A DNA stretch of 64,000 nt from the NCBI GenBank assembly GCA_010672825.2, contig JAAHFU020000002.1:1190001-1254000 (forward strand), in the 5' to 3' direction. Shown in pieces: positions 8,230 through 15,507 of the stretch (position 1 is the first letter of the stretch; each line of letters opens with the position of its first letter). A program made the translations under genes and the position numbers. The notes under the pieces were generated by a model. The model searched no databases. It was not told the origin of the DNA and saw only the letters and a program-made list of their open reading frames with translations. This DNA is from Leptolyngbya sp. SIO1E4 (GTDB lineage: Bacteria > Cyanobacteriota > Cyanobacteriia > Phormidesmidales > Phormidesmidaceae).

Positions 8230-10697
8230 GACATTAGTTGCTCTAGAACGTCAGTGTCGATCGCGATCGGATCATATCCGTCAGTCAAAGGATCATCGCA
8301 AGCATCAAAAGCCACTTCATTGATTACCTCTAAAGCCCCATCCAGCATAAGTCCCAATTCATCGGCTTGGGCTTCCAGTGCCTCACGCTGCCAGGTGGTC
8401 TGTTGGGCGATCGCGAGCAGTAATTGAGAGTGCAACGAATCTAATCCTGCTATGGCAGCTTCAGATTCAACAACGGGTGCAGGCTCCAGTGCTTCAGGTT
8501 CATCCTCTTCAAAGAGGTTTCCCAATAAATCAGCGACTTTTGCGGATTCTGCCTGCTTATGTTGGATTGCAGTTAAATCCAAATTGAAGCCTGAGTCATC
8601 TTGAGAAATACTTTTTTCTGGACTCTCATCTTCAGCTTCAGGTGGAGGTGGAATGGTAAAGCCACTGGAAGTTTGAGCAGCCGGTCTCACTGTTACTGGG
8701 GCTGTGGCGGGTGCCATTGAAGATGCTGTACTGAATGTATGGATGTGGCTGTAAACCTCATCGGCCTCAAAACCCAGCAGCGGATAGATCTTGGTCAACA
8801 TCTTGATTTCTTGGGGATTAATATACCCATCGGCCCCAGCCACACTAATCAGGAAATCAGCGATCCCCGCTCTTTCATCCGTAGTCATTTGATTGAGCTT
8901 GGTCTTCAACCCTTTCAAACTGAGTTTTGCTTGCAGCAACCAGGTCAAATGAGCCCTCAACCGTTTCCGTTCAGTGGTTGATAGGTGTAAGGCCGATTCC
9001 AAATGGGCTTCTAAAACCTGCTGTTCGGCAGCATCAAAGACGGCATCAGAATTTGCTACAGTAGCCGCGAGGTGAAGCAATAGCATCGCGGCGGTATAGT
9101 CCTTCGATGGGGCGGCCACGATCTCGTCATGCAATTTGAAGAGCACAATGGAGTGATCATTCTTCAGCGGTTTACCCCCAAATCTGACATCCGGTTCGAT
9201 GCCATAGCCCAAATTTTCAAGTGCTTTGGCTAAGGTGGTGGATTCTTTCTTGGTCAGTTTCCCAGCGGCGGAGGCAGACCACTGTTCTAGAAGCTGCTGG
9301 CTGGGTACAACGACCTGCTCGTTGTTACTCAGGGTTTTAGTCAGCCACTGTTCCAGTTGTCGAACCTGCGGGTCTTCTAAATCGTCTATCAATTCAGGTG
9401 GCAGTAGGGCCAGTGCTGCTTTGGGATCAGGCTGCTCGCCATTGCGCCCAAGCCAGCGACTGTAAGGGTCAAGGGCATCGGTGCAATCGTCGATCAGGGT
9501 TTGTAGTTTATTCAGGGGAGCGGAAAGACCCGAAACATCCGGCAGGTCACCGATGCTCCCCTGCAAATGAGTGAGGGTTACGCCCGAGAATCCAGAGCTA
9601 GCAGGACGATACTCAAGTTTCAACTTCCGTTTGTTGGGCTTGATCACCATGCCTTCGCCATAGCGCTGTTGATACCGCGATCGCAGCAGTTTGCGAAACT
9701 CTTCGGCACATCGAGTGGCGGGTGTTCTCAATCGGGTCTGTTCAGAATGGAGATACCAAGACAACATCCAATCGGCTGGAATCGGTTGGCCCTCGGTAAT
9801 CATTCGCCCCAGTATTACCTTCAGGCTGAGGGGCATGTCCCAACCGGTTCGGGTTAGAGGCGGCTCCACGCCTGCCCAATTGCCGGAATTTTGCAGTAAT
9901 CGGCAGATCTCTAAAAATCTGGAGCCGTAGCCGCTAAAGGAGCCGTTACTTCCATAATTTTCTAACAACCTCTCGACTTCAGCGGTAATTTGAGCAAGTT
10001 CTTCAGAGATATCAATTTTTAGTGTCTGAAAATCCCTGAGCACCCGCCGTTCCAGGCCGTAAAAGAAGAGAAATACATACCCGATGTAAGCGTTTGGATC
10101 ACGGCGTTCGCCTGATAGCCATTCCAGATAAGCAGCCCGACAGTCAGGGGGGATATCGCTGTACGAAGGCCAGTAGCCCATCCCCTGGCCCTCATAGTCC
10201 GGTCTAGAGGCGGCAACCCGAAGTTGAGGGTTGATTAAACACGGATCGACCCGTGAATGGGAGCCCTCTGTGGGTAAACGGGTACCGACATAAACCATCC
10301 CGCCAGGAATCTCGTAGTCTTTAACTTTGACGCTTTTGCCTGGAGGGACCCAGAGAGCAGTTGGTGTAGGGGGCGGGGGAGGAACCCGAGTTTTAGATTT
10401 TGGGGTGACGGGCGCAATAGAGCGGGAAGGTGTTTTAGGCTGTTTGGGTGAGGAAGATGTGCGAATGAGATCGGTCTGTGGACAGGCATCGGTAGGAGGC
10501 TTGGCGCTGACCGAAGAATTCCTGGAGAGCGATTGTGAAGCATTTACGGAGCTTTCTCTAGCCAGAGTCTTTTTATGAGCAGGAGGCGTTTTGGGCTGTG
10601 GCGCTTTGACCTCGGATTGACGGGGCTTCTGAGACTGGCGAGAACCGGAAGACGGATTGCCTGTTCCTTGAAATAACCGCTTCAGCCAATCCAGCAT
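8226..10697 (-). CDS. TerB_N / TerB / TerB_C multidomain protein
   Basis: An 823-residue first gene of the operon. After a basic, proline-rich, disordered leader (about 1-120) comes a TerB_N-type domain recognisable by YWPSYSDIPPDCRAAYLEWL and IGYVFLFFYGLERRVL. A helical TerB (tellurite-resistance/DjlA-like) domain follows at about 535-665, with AMLLLHLAATVANSD and the acidic, possibly metal-binding VAGADGYINPQEIKML. The C-terminal region (about 700-823) is TerB_C-like with a long helical end. TerB-type domains are thought to bind divalent metal and act as scaffolds. An AAGGGA-like Shine-Dalgarno precedes the ATG at 10697. Coupled translation with an ATPase and a helicase points to DNA processing or defence rather than tellurite resistance, which is inference. 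Confidence 0.8.
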   Translation of the reverse strand: MLDWLKRLFQGTGNPSSGSRQSQKPRQSEVKAPQPKTPPAHKKTLARESSVNASQSLSRNSSVSAKPPTDACPQTDLIRTSSSPKQPKTPSRSIAPVTPKSKTRVPPPPPTPTALWVPPGKSVKVKDYEIPGGMVYVGTRLPTEGSHSRVDPCLINPQLRVAASRPDYEGQGMGYWPSYSDIPPDCRAAYLEWLSGERRDPNAYIGYVFLFFYGLERRVLRDFQTLKIDISEELAQITAEVERLLENYGSNGSFSGYGSRFLEICRLLQNSGNWAGVEPPLTRTGWDMPLSLKVILGRMITEGQPIPADWMLSWYLHSEQTRLRTPATRCAEEFRKLLRSRYQQRYGEGMVIKPNKRKLKLEYRPASSGFSGVTLTHLQGSIGDLPDVSGLSAPLNKLQTLIDDCTDALDPYSRWLGRNGEQPDPKAALALLPPELIDDLEDPQVRQLEQWLTKTLSNNEQVVVPSQQLLEQWSASAAGKLTKKESTTLAKALENLGYGIEPDVRFGGKPLKNDHSIVLFKLHDEIVAAPSKDYTAAMLLLHLAATVANSDAVFDAAEQQVLEAHLESALHLSTTERKRLRAHLTWLLQAKLSLKGLKTKLNQMTTDERAGIADFLISVAGADGYINPQEIKMLTKIYPLLGFEADEVYSHIHTFSTASSMAPATAPVTVRPAAQTSSGFTIPPPPEAEDESPEKSISQDDSGFNLDLTAIQHKQAESAKVADLLGNLFEEDEPEALEPAPVVESEAAIAGLDSLHSQLLLAIAQQTTWQREALEAQADELGLMLDGALEVINEVAFDACDDPLTDGYDPIAIDTDVLEQLMS

Positions 10698-10888
10698 GGT
10701 TGTCCCTTATCCCAGCGTTTGTGCTCGTCTCATTTTTCCCCGCCCTATTTTCTAAATACTGCGCCAAGATTCCAGTTCAGGTATCAATTATTCAGTTTTC
10801 ACGAATTTCTGGACAGGAACAAGATGGCTGAAATCGCCATCAGCCAATCATTTCATCAGTTTTCAACTTTCTCGTCAGGTGTCTGTAA

Positions 10889-11137
10889 CACTGCTGTATT
10901 GAAGGTGGGCAGGCGATCACACTGGCTCTAGAACTCAAGGCAGATTTGCTGCTGGTTGATGAACGTCGTGGCAGAGCTGAGGCTGATCGCTTAAGCGTCA
11001 GAATTACTAGATTGCTCGGTGTTTTGGTTGAAGCAAAGCAGAAGAGCTTCCAAGCTGGTGCCAAACCCCTGATGGATAGACCATCTCAAGCTCTAAGTTC
11101 AGAGTCTCTTCGAGGTTGCACGAATAGATACTGCTAA
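10889..11137 (+). pseudogene. DUF3368 (PIN-like) toxin remnant
   Basis: An open frame without a proper start. From about 10904 it translates to GGQAITLALELKADLLLVDE and then RRGRAEADRLSVRITRLLGV, the C-terminal half of DUF3368 PIN-family toxins, with the usual LLVDERRGR signature and an AKPLMDR end. The N-terminal half and the antitoxin are missing, and the frame closes upstream with TAA at 10886-10888. It lies between two divergent defence-type operons and is probably a dead toxin-antitoxin pair. It is not the same sequence as the intact DUF3368 gene at 14994. Confidence 0.6.
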
Positions 11138-11403
11138 TGCTTAACGAAGCTTGATTAGGCTAAGTTATTTCGCTTTATGTTGCGCGGCTGAGATCCACCC
11201 ACCAAAAGATTTCTTTACGAAGGAATACTGAATCCTTCCCGAATTTTAGGTAATGGATTGGGAATTATTACATAGGAATACCTGTATGAAGCAGCTGATT
11301 AGGGCAGGTGTACTGTTCCTGGCAAAGTCATCTAAAAGTTGGCTCTCGCACTCTATTGCAGATTGTTGAAGCTAAGAATATTCGTTTCTTCTAACTCAGT
11401 TTT
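11138..11403. promoter_or_regulatory. AT-rich upstream region of the nuclease-HerA pair
   Basis: The region has no supported gene. Base composition shifts to AT-rich here and stays so to about 14,400. It must hold the promoter for the plus-strand pair that starts at 11404, but I see no certain -35/-10 pair. Confidence 0.3.
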
Positions 11404-12618
11404 ATGTCTAGAACTGCTGACTACACAATTAAAGGCTTTCTATACCAATTTCATAAAACTATATTAGAGATTTTAGAGGCTGACGATGAAAGCATCATAA
11501 CAGTTGAAGGCGTAATCGAAGACATTGATATTGCAACGCCAACCGGCACTACGGCAATACAGTGTAAATATCATGAATCGAGTACCAAGTTTCAGCTGAG
11601 CAGCATTTACAAGCCTATACTGCAGATGATTCAGCATTTTGATGCTAATCGAAGTAGCAAAATCAAGTATGTTCTCTTTGCTCATTTTCCGACCATTTCC
11701 GATCCACCTCCCGAAGTTGGAAAAACTGAATGTGAAGCTGCTCTAAAATCAGAAAGTAAAAGTCTTCTAAAGTATATAAACAAAATTTCTAATACAGTTG
11801 ACCTAGATGAGTTCCTGGCTAGATTTGAGATGAGATTTGGCTCTAGCTATGATGACTTAACTCAAAAAGTCAATGATGCTCTTAAAGCTAGTGGAATGGC
11901 CGAGGATTCAATAGAAACAATTGCTTATCCACATGCAATAAATAGCATAGCTCAAATCAGTATTAGACATCATCAGACTGAACGAGAAATCACCAAAAAG
12001 CAATTCTTGGAAAATCTAAGAGAGATTCGAGAGATAGCCATCACTCGTTGGACAATGGCTCTGAAAACCAAAAGAAAATTGCTTTCTGAAAAGAGAAAAA
12101 AACTTAAGTCGAATCTAAATTTGAATAGCCGAATTCGCTACTTTGTTGCCGATCCAGACAGTATAGAAGATTTTGATGATGAAATCGTCAATTTTGCCAG
12201 GGAGTATATTGGCAAATATCATTTCAAACAGAGTCACATCTATACGCCACTATTATGCTTGAAGATCACTCGCGAAAAGCTTTTAGAACTCAAAGATCGA
12301 TTTTACAAGAAAGGCTTAAAGGCTGAAGATGGATACCCTGGAGTAGAATTTTCAGAACATAAATTCTTTGAAGATCCAATCACAAATAAGGGTACAAAAG
12401 GAGTTATTGAACGTGCATTCCATTTCCGCATTATTACTTGGGATGATCACATAGCGCATGGTGAAGTTTTAAATAAGCGGAAGTGTGATGATCTGTTCAT
12501 CATTGGCGAATTTGAATACGATTCACTTAAAGATCAAGATGTAAATATTGAACATCTTTCAGGAATTAAAATTCAAGAATTCAAGTACATTATAGGCTTA
12601 AGTAACTCATATGAATAA
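11404..12618 (+). CDS. Predicted DUF4297/Cap4-like nuclease, partner of HerA
   Basis: A 404-residue protein. Its first 60 residues fit the PD-(D/E)XK nuclease fold seen in DUF4297 and Cap4-type defence nucleases: GFLYQF (11-16), then Glu35 and GluAsp39-40 in TVEGVIEDIDIATPTG, then the QCK motif at 53-55 in AIQCKYH. The rest is helical and basic, then a poorly characterised C-terminal part. It overlaps the following ATPase gene by 8 bp. Nuclease plus HerA pairs, including DUF4297-HerA, are known antiphage systems that form large complexes. Assignment to that exact family is tentative because only the N-terminal domain is recognisable. The DNA is AT-rich and I saw no HIP1 octamer in it. Confidence 0.65.
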   Translation: MSRTADYTIKGFLYQFHKTILEILEADDESIITVEGVIEDIDIATPTGTTAIQCKYHESSTKFQLSSIYKPILQMIQHFDANRSSKIKYVLFAHFPTISDPPPEVGKTECEAALKSESKSLLKYINKISNTVDLDEFLARFEMRFGSSYDDLTQKVNDALKASGMAEDSIETIAYPHAINSIAQISIRHHQTEREITKKQFLENLREIREIAITRWTMALKTKRKLLSEKRKKLKSNLNLNSRIRYFVADPDSIEDFDDEIVNFAREYIGKYHFKQSHIYTPLLCLKITREKLLELKDRFYKKGLKAEDGYPGVEFSEHKFFEDPITNKGTKGVIERAFHFRIITWDDHIAHGEVLNKRKCDDLFIIGEFEYDSLKDQDVNIEHLSGIKIQEFKYIIGLSNSYE

Positions 12619-14398
12619 AATTGGTCAAGTATTGTCATGTACACCAGAGTCAGTCATCGTAACCATTGACAGTCTTAAGATATTTGAAGAGCATAAGGAG
12701 GCTCTTCAAATCGGAAGGTATATAAAGATGGCTCAGGGAAATAATGATTTCACCATCGCTACAGTACGTAGTATACGCGGAGTGATACTGCCAGGGAAAG
12801 AAGATGAAAGTATGTGGCAGTTTCAAATAGACTGCCAAGCAGTTGGAACACTAGTTGATGACGAAAAATTCGAGCGCTCAAGTATACTTTTACCAGTTCC
12901 GACAGAGCTAGCATACATTGCAGATAGGGATACTCTAGATAAGATATTTTCGCAAGACAATAGTTTTCAATTCCCCCTTGGTTGTCTATCTCTAAATCAA
13001 ACGATCCCTTTTAGAGTAGATGGGGATTGTTTTTTCAGTAAGCATATTGCTATTGTTGGATCTACTGGGTCTGGAAAATCTTGTACTGTCGCTAGAGTCT
13101 TGCATGATATAGTTGGCATTGACAAGAAAACAAATCGAAATCTTAACAAACAAAATAATTCACATATTGTGATTTTCGATATTCATGATGAATACACTTC
13201 AGCATTTCAGCTTTCTGAAGATCAATTATTCAATTTGAATCGGTTGGATGTTGATACTCTCAGCCTTCCATACTGGCTTATGAATTCTGAGGAACTTGAG
13301 AGTATCTTCATTGAAAGTAATGAACAAAACTCTCATAACCAAATCAGTCAATTTAAGCAAGCTGTTATCCTCAACAAAGAAAAGCATAATCCAGAAATAG
13401 AGGAAGTTACATATGATATGCCTGTCTATTTTTCCATGGTGGAGGTCTATTACTATATAAGCAATATGAATCGAGAGGTTATAGGTCGCTTGGTAAATGA
13501 AGAAAAGCCAAAACTTGCTGATGGCACACTAGTAGACTCTCGACAAAACTACTATTTTGAAAAAATATATGACTTTGTCTCTACTTCGACGGCTAAAGAC
13601 TCCAAGGCAAGTTCTGGCCCTTTCAACGGGGAGTTTAATCGATTCATCTCTCGCTTAGAAACTAAACTTTCAGACAGACGTCTCCGTTTCTTGCTAAAGT
13701 CCGTAAAAACTGATGGTCAGCCTTTTAAGACTGCTGATTTCGAAGAGATTGTAAAGCAATTTTTAGGATACTTAGACAAATCAAATGTGACCATTGTTGA
13801 TTTAAGCGGAATCCCGTTTGAAGTCCTAAGTATTACAGTGAGTCTTGTATCGCGTTTGATTTTTGATTTTTGCTTTCATTATTCTAAACTACGCCATAAC
13901 GAAGGAGGACTCAATGATATTCCTGTCATGATTGTTTGTGAAGAAGCACATAATTACATTCCTCAAAGAGAAACAGCAGCATACCGTTCATCTCGAAGAT
14001 CGCTAGAAAGGGTGGCAAAAGAGGGCAGGAAATATGGATTAAGTCTCATGGTTGTGAGTCAAAGGCCATCAGAAGTATCTGAGACGATTTTTGCTCAATG
14101 CAATAATTTTATTTCACTTAGGTTGACTAATAGTAATGATCAGAATTATGTGAAGCGCTTATTTCCTGATAACTCTAATGGTATTACCGATATTCTTCCT
14201 AATCTTGCTCCTGGTGAATGTATCGTTGTCGGAGATGCTGTTTTGCTTCCAGCAGTCATAAAGATGCCATTACCAGACCCGGAACCAAACTCACGTAGTA
14301 TTTGTGTACATCAAGAGTGGGAAAAGCCTTGGAGAGATGTCACATTTGCGGATGTAATCAATCGATGGAGGAAGGAGGATTGTAAAGATTCTTCTTGA
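12611..14398 (+). CDS. HerA/FtsK-like hexameric ATPase
   Basis: A 595-residue HerA-type motor ATPase. The N-terminal 130 residues resemble a HAS-barrel. Walker A is GSTGSGKS (150-157). The Walker B-like strand VIFDIHDEY follows an insert, a second conserved acidic strand MIVCEEAHNYIP lies near residue 440, and the family's RxxxEGRKYGLSLMVVSQRPSE region follows, with an arginine-finger candidate. HerA proteins assemble as hexameric rings and couple ATP hydrolysis to DNA translocation with a nuclease partner; here that partner is the gene 8 bp upstream in overlap. No NurA is present, so this is more likely an antiphage pair than the archaeal-type end-resection module. Confidence 0.85.
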   Translation: MNKIGQVLSCTPESVIVTIDSLKIFEEHKEALQIGRYIKMAQGNNDFTIATVRSIRGVILPGKEDESMWQFQIDCQAVGTLVDDEKFERSSILLPVPTELAYIADRDTLDKIFSQDNSFQFPLGCLSLNQTIPFRVDGDCFFSKHIAIVGSTGSGKSCTVARVLHDIVGIDKKTNRNLNKQNNSHIVIFDIHDEYTSAFQLSEDQLFNLNRLDVDTLSLPYWLMNSEELESIFIESNEQNSHNQISQFKQAVILNKEKHNPEIEEVTYDMPVYFSMVEVYYYISNMNREVIGRLVNEEKPKLADGTLVDSRQNYYFEKIYDFVSTSTAKDSKASSGPFNGEFNRFISRLETKLSDRRLRFLLKSVKTDGQPFKTADFEEIVKQFLGYLDKSNVTIVDLSGIPFEVLSITVSLVSRLIFDFCFHYSKLRHNEGGLNDIPVMIVCEEAHNYIPQRETAAYRSSRRSLERVAKEGRKYGLSLMVVSQRPSEVSETIFAQCNNFISLRLTNSNDQNYVKRLFPDNSNGITDILPNLAPGECIVVGDAVLLPAVIKMPLPDPEPNSRSICVHQEWEKPWRDVTFADVINRWRKEDCKDSS

Positions 14399-14429
14399 AG
14401 CTGTCGAAAACTAATATGTCCGTTCAAGG

Positions 14430-14697
14430 TCAATGATGATCGCACACTTCCGCATAAGGACAAATCCCGCAATTTGTCTCGGAAGGGTTTGGGATAAAGT
14501 CGCTTTTCATCAGTCCGTTGATCAGTTTTGAGGCTGAGGATTCCAACTCGCTCAACTGGGTAGAGGTGAAGGTATAGAGTAGATCGTGTCGCAGGTAGGC
14601 GATGTGGGCGTTGGGTTTTGCAGTCGCTTGGCTGTAGGCCCAGAGCTGGAACTGGTGATGCTCGGGGTGGAAGGTGCGATCGCTCCAAGACCAGGTT
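14430..14697 (-). pseudogene. Second, diverged copy of the 3' end of the AddA-like gene
   Basis: The minus strand encodes about 88 residues that closely match the last part of the AddA-like protein at 15508: PEHHQFQLWAYSQATAKPNA, then IAYLRHD, and the Fe-S cysteine cluster CGICPYAEVC. The DNA is alike but clearly diverged from 15520-15775, so it is not a fresh duplication. The copy is in the same orientation as the intact gene and lies on the other side of the toxin-antitoxin pair. It lacks the helicase part and a start. Confidence 0.75.
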
Positions 14698-14761
14698 TCG
14701 CCAGATATCCTCCATAATGGGCTTACCGCCGATTTCTTCGTCACCCTTAGAGCGTAAGCCG

Positions 14762-15010
14762 ATGCAACTGCCCATTCCTGAATCCATCGTTCAATCCATC
14801 CGCTTACCTGAAAACCGCATTGAATCCGAGCTATTGAAGGAACTTGCGGTGGCGCTCTATGGGCAAGATCTACTTTCTTTCGGCAAAGCGCGTGAACTTG
14901 CCAACCTGGATCATCGCCAGTTTAGCCAGCTATTAGGCGATCGCGGCTTACTGCGGCACTACTCAGAAACCGAACTGGCTGAAGATCTAGACTATGCCCG
15001 TCATCAGTAA
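14762..15010 (+). CDS. UPF0175-family antitoxin
   Basis: An 82-residue UPF0175 protein, the usual antitoxin partner of DUF3368 toxins. It has the typical start MQLPIPESIVQSIRLPE, a helix-rich middle with ELAVALYGQDLLSFGKAREL, and the ending YSETELAEDLDYAR. The start at 14762 is chosen because the recognisable family begins there; the frame is open upstream but shows no homology. It overlaps the toxin gene by 17 bp, which suggests translational coupling. It should bind and neutralise the toxin and probably represses its own promoter, as is typical for such pairs. Confidence 0.85.
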   Translation: MQLPIPESIVQSIRLPENRIESELLKELAVALYGQDLLSFGKARELANLDHRQFSQLLGDRGLLRHYSETELAEDLDYARHQ

Positions 15011-15506
15011 CACCTCACCGCTGCTCAACCTGGCAATTGTCGATCATCTATTTTTACTACCCCAGCTGTTTGGACAAATTATCATTCCCGAAGCTGTTTT
15101 GGCAGAACTCAAAATCAACGATGATTTGCCCGGTTCCCGTGCCCTAAAAACTGCAGCTGACGAAGGGTGGCTTGTGGTCAAAGCCGTGAAAAATCAAGCC
15201 CTCGTGAATCTCCTCCGACGGGAACTGCATCAAGGCGAATCCGAAGCGATCGCCCTTGCCGTGGAACTCTCTGCAGATAAAGTTTTGTTAGACGAAAAGG
15301 AAGCTCGACAAGTGGCAAGAGCCCTGAGTTTAAGCATTACAGGCATTGTGGGAATTTTGCTACGAGGTTGGCAAGAGGGCTCAATTCCATCCTTGAGAAA
15401 CGTATTCGATCGCTTACAGCAAGACGCTAATTTCTGGCTCTCGCCTGCCTTGCGAACCCAAATCTTGTGGGTCAGTGGCGAGCTTGAAGCTGACTCTGAA
15501 GATTAA
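14994..15506 (+). CDS. DUF3368 PIN-like toxin
   Basis: A 170-residue DUF3368 protein, a PIN-domain-like predicted ribonuclease toxin. PIN-type acidic residues are seen at the N-terminus (MPVISNTSPLLNLAIVDHL), in the middle (LHQGESEAIALAVEL) and in VLLDEKEARQVAR. It is encoded just after, and overlapping, its UPF0175 antitoxin. The pair sits exactly between two copies of the AddA 3' end, and its stop lies two bases from the stop of the intact AddA-like gene on the other strand. It may help keep the island or this locus in the population. Confidence 0.85.
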   Translation: MPVISNTSPLLNLAIVDHLFLLPQLFGQIIIPEAVLAELKINDDLPGSRALKTAADEGWLVVKAVKNQALVNLLRRELHQGESEAIALAVELSADKVLLDEKEARQVARALSLSITGIVGILLRGWQEGSIPSLRNVFDRLQQDANFWLSPALRTQILWVSGELEADSED

Positions 15507-15507
15507 G

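Noticed and set aside
4638-10697. Complete BREX system
   Set aside because: No methyltransferase (PglX), phosphatase (PglZ), PglW/BrxC-size partner or BrxA/B/L gene lies in the window.
11404-14398. NurA-HerA end-resection module
   Set aside because: The partner protein has no NurA features; the E-ED-QxK signature fits DUF4297/Cap4-like nucleases better.
14311-14787. 158-codon minus-strand frame overlapping the HerA end
   Set aside because: It is an out-of-frame reading of the AddA 3' remnant and the antitoxin leader; no family resemblance.
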